Source: Acinetobacter baumannii
Lineage (GTDB): Bacteria; Pseudomonadota; Gammaproteobacteria; Pseudomonadales; Moraxellaceae
Assembly: GCF_009759685.1 (NCBI RefSeq)
Contig: NZ_CP046654.1
Span: 2,604,001-2,668,000 of the forward strand
DNA length: 64,000 nt
Direction of reading: 5' to 3'
Every line of letters starts with the position of its first letter. Positions within the stretch are counted from its first letter, which is position 1. Under the pieces are notes generated by a model. It was not told the origin of the DNA and made no database searches. It saw nothing but the letters and a program-made list of their open reading frames with translations. Below are positions 16,542-25,261 of this stretch, piece by piece. Position numbers and translations under genes: made by a program.

Positions 16542-17417
16542 TTATTTCTTTAAACGCAAATGTAGCAAACGTGTTGCCGATGTATGGCGTATATTGTCGG
16601 CACGGTTATAAAAATAACGTTCAGTAATAGCTTCACCAGACAAGTCTTCGACTACTTCAAAACCCATTTTTTCAACCGCCTGATGTAAATCTGAAGGTTT
16701 AAATTGACCTAGTAAAGGTTCTTTCAGCAAATGGGTAAACTGTGCAACGCCCATACTCCCGAGTCGCTCAATACCTTTTAATTCCTGAAAATCGGTCGAA
16801 TAGTCGAGTACCACTTCGCTGCCGTTTGCAGCAAATTCAGCAATACTTTTTAAAGTTTGCAGCGTAGTTTCCGGCTTTAAATAATGAGTGGTGCCCAGCC
16901 AAGAAAAGAAAGCCGGAGCTTTTCGTATATAGCGACTTCGGGCAAGCGCCTCAGAGATAGATTCTTTCTCAAAGTTAATAGAAACAAATTCAACAGTAGA
17001 AGGGAGTTCGCCTAATTTTTTGAGTTTAGATTGTTTGGCAGTCTGAGTATCAGGATGGTCAACCTCAAAAATTTTTAAAGTTGGATAATGCTGTGATTTT
17101 CGGAGCACAAAAGAGTCTAAACCCGCTCCAACCAAAACATATTGCTCAATATTGTGTTGAACAGCTTGATTAAGTAAGTCCTCGGCATAACGTGATCGGC
17201 CGACAACCTGTCCACTCAATAAACCTAAGGTACGGTTTAAAATGGGTGAATTCATTAATTTAACAATGAGTGGTGTAGATAAAAGCTTTTTCCAACCTTT
17301 ACTGGTCATTTCAAAAGCATAGGGATCTGAAAATACAGGGTTTGTCGTATTTTTAAAGTGATTCGCACGTAAAGCAGCAGCGGCTTCGGCAGTACGACTT
17401 GATTGACCTTCTTTCAT
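16542..17417 (-). CDS. Class I SAM-dependent methyltransferase (LCM/Ppm1-like)
   Basis: A 291-residue methyltransferase of the leucine carboxyl methyltransferase-like group. The SAM site is VLVGAGLDSFVLRK (near residue 93), followed by the acidic strand FEVDHPDTQ. The N-terminal SRTAEAAAALRANHF motif is typical of these proteins in bacteria. AGG lies 6 nt before the ATG. Convergent with the AraC gene, 11 nt away, and 111 nt downstream of BVMO 2, from which it is separated by a hairpin. Substrate unknown; in related bacteria these are annotated as O-methyltransferases. Confidence 0.78.
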   Translation of the reverse strand: MKEGQSSRTAEAAAALRANHFKNTTNPVFSDPYAFEMTSKGWKKLLSTPLIVKLMNSPILNRTLGLLSGQVVGRSRYAEDLLNQAVQHNIEQYVLVGAGLDSFVLRKSQHYPTLKIFEVDHPDTQTAKQSKLKKLGELPSTVEFVSINFEKESISEALARSRYIRKAPAFFSWLGTTHYLKPETTLQTLKSIAEFAANGSEVVLDYSTDFQELKGIERLGSMGVAQFTHLLKEPLLGQFKPSDLHQAVEKMGFEVVEDLSGEAITERYFYNRADNIRHTSATRLLHLRLKK

Positions 17418-17458
17418 CTTTAACCTGTTCTTTTATTTCTTGAAGATTGAATGAAGAA

Positions 17459-17494
17459 GGCAGTGTATTTCATGAAAATCTAAAATACACTGCC
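17459..17494. terminator. Inverted repeat between BVMO 2 and the methyltransferase
   Basis: GGCAGTGTATTT and AAATACACTGCC form a 12-bp stem with a 12-nt loop. There is no strong T tract, so termination may be partial. Confidence 0.45.
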
Positions 17495-17528
17495 CATTCC
17501 TTACAACTGATTTGGTCAAATTTACAAA

Positions 17529-19067
17529 TTAATGTGTCTTTGACATTTGATATGTAACTTCATAATCCTTCAAATCTAGTTTTTTCAAACGTTGTTTAAG
17601 CTTTTTCAATGACCACGGCCATGCTGCAAAGTTGCGACCGTTAGCGTCAAGGTAATAACTCTTACAGCCACCACTATTGAATACAGTGGTTTGTAAGTGC
17701 TTTTGCACCAAGTCGTTGTGCTTTTTAATTACATCAGCCTTAACATTTAACTTGCTAATTCCTTTGTTTTTAATTTTTAACAAACCATCTACGATATAGT
17801 CGAGCTGTGCTTCTGCCAAACCAATAAATGAGTCATAAACCAGTACGTTTGGTCCCAATACTAAGAATGCATTTGGTACATTTTCAATGTTGGTTCCTAA
17901 GTAAGCTTCCGGTGAACTATTTTTCCACAAATCATTTAAACGTTGGCCTTTTTCATTAAACACACGTTTGCCGATTGGTGGGTGAGATACTTCAAAACCT
18001 GTACCCCAAATAATCACATCAACTTCATGGCGTTCGCCATTAGCTGCAATCACCGTATTGCCTTCGACTTTAACCAGGCCATGTGGAATAAGCGTGGTAT
18101 TTGGTGCTTGTAGTGCAGGGTAGTAATTGTTAGCAAACAAAATACGTTTACAGCCAATATCAAAATTAGGCGTTACGTTTTTACGTAACTCAGGGTCTGC
18201 AATTTGAAGTTTAAGTAATTGCTTGCCGAGTACATTTACTGGTTTTAGTGCAAGTGGGTTACGTAAACCAAAATTAATCGCATTGAGGGTTAGCGCTACA
18301 CTTTTACGCCAACTTGCCTGAATTGCTGGATATTTGGCAATAATTGATTTACTAAACTCACCCAAATCCGTATCCGGTTTTGGCAGTACCCAAGGAGCCG
18401 TACGTTGGAACACAAATAGCTCTTTTGCTTTAGGTTGAATTTGTGGCACAAACTGGATGGCAGATGCACCTGTACCAATTACAGCAATGCGTTTTCCAGT
18501 AAGGTCGTAGTCATGATTCCATTTCGCTGAATGGAACATTTCACCTGTAAAGGTATCCAAACCTTCAAGACGTGGAATCTGGGCTTCGGTAATTGGGCCT
18601 GTTGCAAAAATAACAGTTCGCGATAGATATTGACCAGTAGTTGTATCAAGTACCCACAAATGGCGTGATTCATCCCAAGCAGCATTGAGCAGTTCGTTGT
18701 TAAACTCAATTTTAGACGTGATATTAAACTCGTTACTTACATCTTCTAAGTAACTTAAGATTTCCGGCTGACGTGCAAATAAGTGACTCCATTTTGCACT
18801 AGGTGCAAACGAATAAGAATACAAAGCCGAAGGTACATCACAGCCACAGCCCGGATAGGTGTTTTCACGCCAAGTGCCACCTACACGTCCTGCTTTTTCA
18901 ATAATTTTATAGTTGGTATAGCCAACTTGGTCGAGACGAATCGCTGCGGCGATACCGGAAATTCCGGCACCGACAATAAAGGTATCGTAAATATGGCTAG
19001 GTGAATTGACAGCTTTTTTTGCTGATGCATTTGTTTTCATTTGAGCAGTCATATGGGTACTACCCAT
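17529..19067 (-). CDS. Flavin-containing monooxygenase with Baeyer-Villiger signature (BVMO 2)
   Basis: Class B monooxygenase, 512 aa. FAD site GAGISG (33-38), Baeyer-Villiger fingerprint FTGEMFHSAKW (173-183), NADPH site GTGASA near 198. An N-terminal polar extension of about 25 residues precedes the first strand. The start has no good ribosome binding site; an internal Met at residue 6 or 10 is possible. It begins 8 nt after the SDR gene and is the last gene of the operon hydrolase-SDR-BVMO. It is closely similar, over its whole length, to BVMO 3 at 25262, and more distantly to BVMO 1. Confidence 0.85.
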   Translation of the reverse strand: MGSTHMTAQMKTNASAKKAVNSPSHIYDTFIVGAGISGIAAAIRLDQVGYTNYKIIEKAGRVGGTWRENTYPGCGCDVPSALYSYSFAPSAKWSHLFARQPEILSYLEDVSNEFNITSKIEFNNELLNAAWDESRHLWVLDTTTGQYLSRTVIFATGPITEAQIPRLEGLDTFTGEMFHSAKWNHDYDLTGKRIAVIGTGASAIQFVPQIQPKAKELFVFQRTAPWVLPKPDTDLGEFSKSIIAKYPAIQASWRKSVALTLNAINFGLRNPLALKPVNVLGKQLLKLQIADPELRKNVTPNFDIGCKRILFANNYYPALQAPNTTLIPHGLVKVEGNTVIAANGERHEVDVIIWGTGFEVSHPPIGKRVFNEKGQRLNDLWKNSSPEAYLGTNIENVPNAFLVLGPNVLVYDSFIGLAEAQLDYIVDGLLKIKNKGISKLNVKADVIKKHNDLVQKHLQTTVFNSGGCKSYYLDANGRNFAAWPWSLKKLKQRLKKLDLKDYEVTYQMSKTH

Positions 19068-19075
19068 AAAATTTC

Positions 19076-19909
19076 TTATTTAAATAATTTGTACGATGTG
19101 CCAAGAAACTTGGTATACAAACTTGGTGATGCACGTTTCATTAGCCAGAACAATTTCGCATCGATTTGAGGGATGGTATAAAGCTCATCCTGATCAAGAC
19201 GGTTAAGTGTCAGTTTGGCTACATCATCACTTGTGGTGAGTGCGTAGTTCATGAGCGCATGGTCTGCAAGTTTTGAATAACGGCCCGGAATACGACCATT
19301 TTTAATGATATTGGTTGGCACCAAGGTCGGGCAGAGCACATTCACTTTAATGTTGAATTTACGAAGCTCAGCCGAAAGTGTTTCAGACAACGCACGAACA
19401 CCAGCTTTAGTCACGTTATAAGCGGTCATTTCTGGTGCTGCGGTATAAGACGCCGCAGAAGCTACATTAATAATTGCGCCGTAACCTAGTTTTTTGAACT
19501 TTGGCACAAATGCATGACAACCATGAATAACACCCCACAGGTTAATATTCATGACCCAGTTCCAGTCTTCTAGGCTGAGTTCGTCAAACTTACCGCCTAA
19601 ACCTACACCCGCATTATTAATGACAAGGGTGACAGGATGACTAAGTAAAATTTCAGCAGTTTCAGCTAAATGTGTGACATGTTCAGGATTACCTACGTCA
19701 CAATGCATTGCAAATGCTTTTGCACCCTGTTGTTCAAGCAGCGTTACAGTTTCTTCTGCAGCTTCTAAATTAATATCTGCGCAGACTACGCTGCCACCAC
19801 GTTTTGCCAGTTCAATTGCAAAACTTCGTCCAATTCCACTGCCTGCACCCGTCACGACGGCATAAGCTTTTTGGCTTGGTTTAACTTTCTTTTTGCCAAA
19901 TAAAATCAT
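19076..19909 (-). CDS. Short-chain dehydrogenase/reductase (copy A)
   Basis: Classical SDR, 277 aa, with TGAGSGIGRSFA near residue 20, NNAGVGLGGKF near 97, and the Ser/Tyr/Lys set in VASAASYT and AYNVTKAG. The tail PTLVPTNIIKNGRIPGRYSK is shared almost exactly with copy B at 24408. Middle gene of the minus-strand hydrolase-SDR-BVMO operon; it lies 62 nt after the hydrolase. It probably oxidises an alcohol or reduces a carbonyl compound for the monooxygenase. Substrate unknown. Confidence 0.83.
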   Translation of the reverse strand: MILFGKKKVKPSQKAYAVVTGAGSGIGRSFAIELAKRGGSVVCADINLEAAEETVTLLEQQGAKAFAMHCDVGNPEHVTHLAETAEILLSHPVTLVINNAGVGLGGKFDELSLEDWNWVMNINLWGVIHGCHAFVPKFKKLGYGAIINVASAASYTAAPEMTAYNVTKAGVRALSETLSAELRKFNIKVNVLCPTLVPTNIIKNGRIPGRYSKLADHALMNYALTTSDDVAKLTLNRLDQDELYTIPQIDAKLFWLMKRASPSLYTKFLGTSYKLFK

Positions 19910-19971
19910 GATTCATCCCGAAATAGATTTAAGGAACACCAGCCATTAAGTAATGACTGGTTGCAAGCCAG

Positions 19972-20931
19972 TTAAGACAAGCGTACAGGTGGGGTAAATT
20001 CCTTCACAAAGTAAGGTGCAATTGCGCCGCCTTCTTTGAGTAATTTGTCTTTGTAGTACTCCAGATATTCGGTCGTGTCATGGTCATTTGGATGGAAGTC
20101 AGGACGTAAGTAATCGAAAATCTGGCCAATGGTGCTACCAAATACACCATCTTTTGGACCAAAAATAAGTCCTACACCACGGCGCGCGTCTTTCCAGAAT
20201 TTTCTAGTCAACATTTCCTGTGGTTTTCTTAAAACCGGAATAAACAATGTAGTTGCTGGGATTAAACCTAAAATAGTAAAGAAAGCTAAGAAGAAGCCAG
20301 AAGCTCGTAGTGGATAGCTACCATTGAGTAATTGATATACATCATAGGCAATATCTTTATGCTCGGATTCTTCAAGCATATGCCACATCCATAAAGCACG
20401 GCTTTTGGCATCATCTGAATAGTAGAAATTCTTTTCGTGCTTCATCATGTATTCGGCAAGTACCGCAGTAAAATGCTCAATACCGGCCATCATCGATAAT
20501 TTAAGCGGTTGCGGGAATTTCAAAAACACATATTTAAAGAAGTTCTCGCCCAAGAAACGGTATAAATCGACAGGGTATTCAACATCTTTAAGCGCATCGT
20601 TATATTCATTGTGTAACTTAGAATGAATCGCCTCTTGTCCAATCAATGAAGTAACACGCTGTTTTAAAACTGGATCTTGAATAAATTCACGGTGATGACG
20701 AGCTGTTTCAATCACCAGATCTTCACCATAAGTTAGAAATACTGAAAGCGTAGCAAAAAACATCGTGGCAAATTGATTATTCATATAGAATTCAACATCA
20801 ATCTCTTTACCTTCAAATCCGATATTTAAATGACGGATTGGGATGGATTTTTTACTGGCAAAATCCGGTAACTCGATTTCACGGTAAAATTTAATTTTGT
20901 TTAGTGATTTTTTAACTGTGGTCGAGATCAT
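19972..20931 (-). CDS. Predicted metal-dependent hydrolase, PF10118-type (copy A)
   Basis: A 319-residue protein of the family annotated as 'predicted metal-dependent hydrolase' (COG3687). Conserved acidic/His motifs suggest metal binding: IETARHHREF, LIGQEAIHSKLHNEY and MLEESEHKDIAYDVY. The spacing resembles a helical di-metal site, which is my inference. A hydrophobic helix follows (FFLAFFTILGLIPATTLFI). AAGG lies 7 nt before ATG. First gene of the operon, with a strong paralogue at 23380. True activity of the family is not established. Confidence 0.75.
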   Translation of the reverse strand: MISTTVKKSLNKIKFYREIELPDFASKKSIPIRHLNIGFEGKEIDVEFYMNNQFATMFFATLSVFLTYGEDLVIETARHHREFIQDPVLKQRVTSLIGQEAIHSKLHNEYNDALKDVEYPVDLYRFLGENFFKYVFLKFPQPLKLSMMAGIEHFTAVLAEYMMKHEKNFYYSDDAKSRALWMWHMLEESEHKDIAYDVYQLLNGSYPLRASGFFLAFFTILGLIPATTLFIPVLRKPQEMLTRKFWKDARRGVGLIFGPKDGVFGSTIGQIFDYLRPDFHPNDHDTTEYLEYYKDKLLKEGGAIAPYFVKEFTPPVRLS

Positions 20932-21154
20932 AGTGACACCTTCAGATCAATCAGTGATAGTGCGGCTATGTCGAAAATCAAAAAGCTTTGATTTGCAACA
21001 GGACACTGTAAATTCCATTTTCAAAAAGCAGTTTTCTCTGCTTACTGACTACGGTGATGTTGCTCCGTTATTTGTGTGATTATTTGACTGAATAACGGGA
21101 AAAAGAGGAAAGTTCAGTAAAACGGCTCAACCTCTTTTTAGATTTTTTCATGTT

Positions 21155-21176
21155 AATCTGAGTTTATGTTCGGATT
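21155..21176. promoter_or_regulatory. Probable TetR operator, copy 1
   Basis: Imperfect dyad AATCTGA-N8-TCGGATT inside a 28-bp direct repeat (21149-21176) also found at 21416-21443 with two differences. It lies upstream of the minus-strand hydrolase operon. Confidence 0.6.
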
Positions 21177-21421
21177 CAATTCGGGTAACTTTTCAAGTTT
21201 CTAAACCTAAAGTTTCATGTTTTTATAAAATAAAAAATTAGTTTTAAAATTTATTAATATATTGATTTTTATTTAAATATTTTAATGTAATTAAAAGAAA
21301 TACTCAAACATAAAAGAACTTATAACTGTATTTCATTGTAGTTTTAAAAGAAATATTTCATGAAAGTTGACAACTATTCGGATTTTGTTTTTTTTATTAG
21401 GGTAGGGCTAAATTACATGCT

Positions 21422-21443
21422 AATCTGAGCTTATGTTCGGATT
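21422..21443. promoter_or_regulatory. Probable TetR operator, copy 2
   Basis: Same AATCTGA-N8-TCGGATT dyad, ending 14 nt before the TetR start codon, so the regulator probably controls itself as well as the divergent operon. A half-site TCGGATT also occurs at 21378. The remaining part of the 20932-21457 gap is AT-rich with no gene. Confidence 0.6.
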
Positions 21444-21457
21444 ATTTATAAGAAAAT

Positions 21458-22081
21458 ATGTCTACGCGAAAGCCCCGTCAGGCACGAGCCAAAGTCACTG
21501 TCGATACCATTATTGAAGCAGGTTTTATTGCCGTAGCATTGCATGGGCCAAGTGGTACCACCACACGTCATATTGCAGAAATTGCAGGGGTGAGTGTGGG
21601 GTCACTCTATGAGTATTTTAAAAACAAAGAAGAAATCTATGATGCGATGAATCACTACTTTGTGAGTGAAATTCTCGACATGATTAAAGAACTAACCCCC
21701 ACAATTTTAGAGTTGGAGTTAGAACCTGTCATTGAAATGATTTTTTATACGTTCAGTGATTTATTAAAGAAAAATAATGACCGTTACTTAACCGTTTTAC
21801 GTTATGCAGGTGAGTTGCAATACGATAAATATATTCCAAAAATTGAACAGGCTTTAATGGAAGTCATCATGAAGTATATGATGCATAATCCTAAATATTT
21901 AAAAATTAATAACTTACCTGTAATTACCTATATTTGTATTAATAGCGGTATTTTTAACGTAGCAAGGCATCTTATTTTACCCAACCCATTTATTAGTTTT
22001 GATGAAATGGTGCAGGGGCTAACCACTATGATTATGAGTTATATCAATACCGAAATGGCACGCTCAGAAGATCAATCATAA
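21458..22081 (+). CDS. TetR-family transcriptional regulator
   Basis: Repressor of 207 aa. N-terminal HTH: ATTTRHIAEIAGVSVGSLYEYF-type region, with the recognition helix VSVGSLYEYFKNKEE near residues 48-62. The C-terminal ligand domain is helical and not recognisable. It is divergent from the hydrolase-SDR-BVMO operon A across 526 bp, and matching 22-bp dyads lie before both, so it probably regulates operon A and itself. Convergent with the pirin gene. Confidence 0.85.
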   Translation: MSTRKPRQARAKVTVDTIIEAGFIAVALHGPSGTTTRHIAEIAGVSVGSLYEYFKNKEEIYDAMNHYFVSEILDMIKELTPTILELELEPVIEMIFYTFSDLLKKNNDRYLTVLRYAGELQYDKYIPKIEQALMEVIMKYMMHNPKYLKINNLPVITYICINSGIFNVARHLILPNPFISFDEMVQGLTTMIMSYINTEMARSEDQS

Positions 22082-22104
22082 TTTTTAGTTTTTCAAATGT
22101 GATA

Positions 22105-22140
22105 AAAAACACCTGCGTATACTTCTACGCAGGTGTTTTT
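22105..22140. terminator. Bidirectional terminator between TetR and pirin genes
   Basis: AAAAACACCTGCGTA and TACGCAGGTGTTTTT form a perfect 15-bp stem with a 6-nt loop. Confidence 0.88.
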
Positions 22141-22145
22141 ACTAT

Positions 22146-22868
22146 TTATGGCATGGTTGGAATTTCTTCCGGACGCATATCAAAAATCAGAATTTCAGCA
22201 TTGTCACCATTGGTAAATGATAACTTGCCTCCATCACGAATACGCGCAGCATCACCTGTATTAAAGGTTTTACCGTTTACATCAATACGGCCTTTTGCCA
22301 CATGTAGGTAAACATAACGACCTTCAGGAATTGCAAACTCTGCTGTTTCTTCACCATCAAAAAGACCTGAATAAATATTAATATCTTGTTTGATGGATAA
22401 AGTTTTTTCGCCACCTTTTGGTGAAATCATCAAGTGCAATTTGCCGCGTTTGTCTTCCTCGGAAATATGCAATTGTTGATAGCCCGGTGTTGTGTTCACT
22501 TCATTTGGAACTACCCAAATTTGCAAGAAGTGCACGTTTTCTTGAGCAGAGTGATTAAATTCACTATGTGCAACCCCACGGCCTGCGCTCATTAACTGAA
22601 TATCACCAGGCACAATAACCGAACCTGTACCCATTGAATCTTTATGTTCTAACGCACCTTCAAGCACATAAGAAATAATTTCCATGTTACGGTGAGGGTG
22701 GGTACCAAAGCCTTTTGATGGAGCAACCGTATCGTCATTAATTACAAGTAAATCTGAAAAACCAACTTGTTTCGGATCCCAATAATTTGCAAATGAAAAC
22801 GTGTGTTTCGACTGTAACCAGCCATGATGTGCTGCACCACGCTCATGAGATAAACGCATATCAAACAT
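22146..22868 (-). CDS. Pirin family protein
   Basis: Bicupin of the pirin family, 240 aa. The metal-binding motif is FGTHPHRNMEIISYVLEG (His residues near 57-60) with a further GVAHSEFNHS and a downstream His. Pirins include quercetin-dioxygenase-like enzymes and redox-sensing cofactors; no specific role can be read here. The ATG has AGGAG 8 nt upstream. It sits alone between the TetR gene and the second hydrolase operon, with a terminator at its 3' end. Confidence 0.88.
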   Translation of the reverse strand: MFDMRLSHERGAAHHGWLQSKHTFSFANYWDPKQVGFSDLLVINDDTVAPSKGFGTHPHRNMEIISYVLEGALEHKDSMGTGSVIVPGDIQLMSAGRGVAHSEFNHSAQENVHFLQIWVVPNEVNTTPGYQQLHISEEDKRGKLHLMISPKGGEKTLSIKQDINIYSGLFDGEETAEFAIPEGRYVYLHVAKGRIDVNGKTFNTGDAARIRDGGKLSFTNGDNAEILIFDMRPEEIPTMP

Positions 22869-23216
22869 GATTTATTCTCCTCATCCAATTTTTTTCTCTG
22901 AATGCAGTTTATCGTTTTCATTTGTGCAATAAAGCTCTAAAAACAGAAAGCTTGGTGTGATTTTTGGAACGCTCAAATATAGAACTAAAGCATGTATAGA
23001 AATAGGCAGAATATTTCGTGTGTTATCTTTTTAAGCCATGTTTTTATCATTTTAGGACAAATGTATTTTATTTAAATCATAATGAATAATAGTAGTTTAT
23101 ATAAATAATTTAAAATAATCGAAAAATATTTGAGTTGGCAAAAAGTTTCAAAATGGATTGGCTTTTTTTGTCCTTGTTCGAGTGTTATAGCAAGCGCACT
23201 ATTTAACCTGATTTGG

Positions 23217-23240
23217 TGAACTTAACAACGCTTAAGTTCA
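23217..23240. promoter_or_regulatory. Dyad upstream of hydrolase operon B
   Basis: TGAACTTAA and TTAAGTTCA form a perfect 9-bp inverted repeat with a 6-nt spacer, 139 nt before the operon B start. A shorter repeat CTAAAG/CTTTAG lies at 23312-23327. Nothing else is evident in the 22869-23379 gap. Function unknown. Confidence 0.35.
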
Positions 23241-23379
23241 TAAAACATGACAAGGCAGAGGTATTCGAGCAAATTTTTGTTCGAGAGCAGTTAAAGATTG
23301 CAAGAAATAATCTAAAGACAACTTTAGCTGTTTGATTCGACGCTGCCTTGTATTTAACAAATTTTATAGGGTGTCGAAA

Positions 23380-24342
23380 ATGGTCGCTCAAGCTATCCGA
23401 AATATTATTTCTCCTAAATCAGTTATAGCTCAGTATCAAAAGATAGATTTCTCAAATAAAGGAACTATCCCAATTCGCCATTTAAATATCGGATTTGATG
23501 GTAAAGAAATTGATATTGAGTTTTACGTCAACAACCAGTTTGCAACTTTGTTCTTTGCAACGCTTTCGGTTTTTTTGACCTATGGTGAAGATCTGGTGAT
23601 TGAAACAGCTCGTCATCACCGTGAATTTATTCAAGATCCGATTTTAAAACAGCGTGTTACATCGCTGATTGGTCAAGAAGCCATCCATTCAAAATTGCAT
23701 AATGAGTTCAATGATGCAATTAAAGAGCTGGAATATCCGGTCGATTTTTATCGTTTCTTGGGTGAGAACTTCTTTAAATATGTGTTCTTAAAATTCCCGC
23801 AGCCATTAAAGCTTTCACTCATGGCGGGTATTGAACATTTTACGGCGGTACTTGCCGAATACATGATGAAGCATGAAAAGAATTTCTATTATACCGACGA
23901 TGCCAAAAGTCGTGCCTTATGGATGTGGCATATGCTTGAAGAATCTGAGCATAAAGATATTGCTTATGACGTCTATCAGGTTTTAAACGGTAATTATCCG
24001 TTACGGGCAACGGGCTTTTTAATGGCTTTCATTACCATTTTAGGGCTTATTCCGACAGCAACTTTATTTGTACCCCTACTGCGTAAGCCAAAAGAACTGT
24101 TAACCAGAAAATTCTGGAAAGACGCGCGCCGTGGCGTCAACTTAATTTTTAGTCCAAAAGATGGCGTATTTGGTAGCACCATTGGTCAGATTTTTGATTA
24201 CTTACGTCCAGACTTCCACCCAAATGACCATGATACGTCCGAATATCTGGAGTACTACAAAGACAAATTACTCAAAGAAGGCGGCGCGATTGCACCTTAC
24301 TTTGTGAAGGAATTTACACCACCAGTTCGTGCAGTTTCATAA
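23380..24342 (+). CDS. Predicted metal-dependent hydrolase, PF10118-type (copy B)
   Basis: A 320-residue paralogue of the protein at 19972, nearly identical from IPIRHLNIGF onward, including IETARHHREF, LIGQEAIHSKLHNEF and MLEESEHKDIAYDVY. Only the first ~35 residues differ. The start is the ATG at 23380, with AGGG upstream; a longer frame to 23332 lacks a site. First gene of operon B, which has the same gene order as operon A in inverted orientation. Function of the family is not established. Confidence 0.75.
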   Translation: MVAQAIRNIISPKSVIAQYQKIDFSNKGTIPIRHLNIGFDGKEIDIEFYVNNQFATLFFATLSVFLTYGEDLVIETARHHREFIQDPILKQRVTSLIGQEAIHSKLHNEFNDAIKELEYPVDFYRFLGENFFKYVFLKFPQPLKLSLMAGIEHFTAVLAEYMMKHEKNFYYTDDAKSRALWMWHMLEESEHKDIAYDVYQVLNGNYPLRATGFLMAFITILGLIPTATLFVPLLRKPKELLTRKFWKDARRGVNLIFSPKDGVFGSTIGQIFDYLRPDFHPNDHDTSEYLEYYKDKLLKEGGAIAPYFVKEFTPPVRAVS

Positions 24343-24407
24343 GCCTATTGGTCATGGCAGTAATATGACAATTACTGCCATCTCCCTAAAGTTTTTTAGG
24401 ATTTACT

Positions 24408-25238
24408 ATGATTTTATTTGGTAAGAAAGACCAGCCGAGCCGAAACGCATATGCGGTCGTAACTGGGGCAGGCAGTGGGATTGGACGAAGCTTTGCAGTT
24501 GAACTGGCAAAACGTGGTGGCAGCGTAGTCTGCGCAGATATTAATTTAGAAGCTGCTGAAGAAACCGTAAAGTTAATTGAACAGTTGGGACAAAAAGCAT
24601 TTGCTGTACAGTGCGATGTTGGGCAAGCAGAACAAGTACAGACTTTGGCTGATCAAGCAGAGCAGTTACTTGATCATCCGGTAACTCTCATTATTAATAA
24701 TGCTGGCGTAGGGCTAGGTGGCAAATTTGATGAAATGAGCTTAGAAGACTGGAAATGGTGTATGCATGTAAACCTGTGGGGTGTTATTCATGGTTGTCAT
24801 GCATTTGTGCCAAAGTTCAAAAAACTAGGTTACGGTGCAATCATTAATGTGGCTTCTGCCGCGTCGTATACCGCAGCACCAGAAATGAGTGTCTACAATG
24901 TAACGAAAGCGGGTGTTTTGGCATTATCAGAAACCCTTTCAGCCGAGCTTCGTAAATTCAATATTAAAGTTAATGTGCTTTGCCCGACTTTGGTGCCAAC
25001 CAATATCATTAAAAATGGTCGTATTCCGGGGCGTTATTCCAAGCTTGCAGACCATGCACTCATGAACTATGCCATGACAACCAGTGATGCAGTTGCAACT
25101 TTAACATTGAATCGATTAGATCGTGGGCAGCTCTACACCACGCCACAGATCGACGCCAAATTATTCTGGCTTATGAAAAGGACATCTCCAACGCTATATG
25201 CAAAGTTCCTTGGGCTTTCGTATCAGTTATTTAAATAA
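24408..25238 (+). CDS. Short-chain dehydrogenase/reductase (copy B)
   Basis: Classical SDR, 276 aa, with TGAGSGIGRSFAVELAKRGG near residue 19, NNAGVGLGGKF near 96 and YNVTKAG for the catalytic Tyr/Lys. Closely matches copy A at 19076; the main differences lie around residues 55-85. Lies 65 nt after the hydrolase and 23 nt before BVMO 3, so it is the middle gene of operon B. Confidence 0.83.
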   Translation: MILFGKKDQPSRNAYAVVTGAGSGIGRSFAVELAKRGGSVVCADINLEAAEETVKLIEQLGQKAFAVQCDVGQAEQVQTLADQAEQLLDHPVTLIINNAGVGLGGKFDEMSLEDWKWCMHVNLWGVIHGCHAFVPKFKKLGYGAIINVASAASYTAAPEMSVYNVTKAGVLALSETLSAELRKFNIKVNVLCPTLVPTNIIKNGRIPGRYSKLADHALMNYAMTTSDAVATLTLNRLDRGQLYTTPQIDAKLFWLMKRTSPTLYAKFLGLSYQLFK

Positions 25239-25261
25239 AATTTTGTATAGGCAGAAAAATT

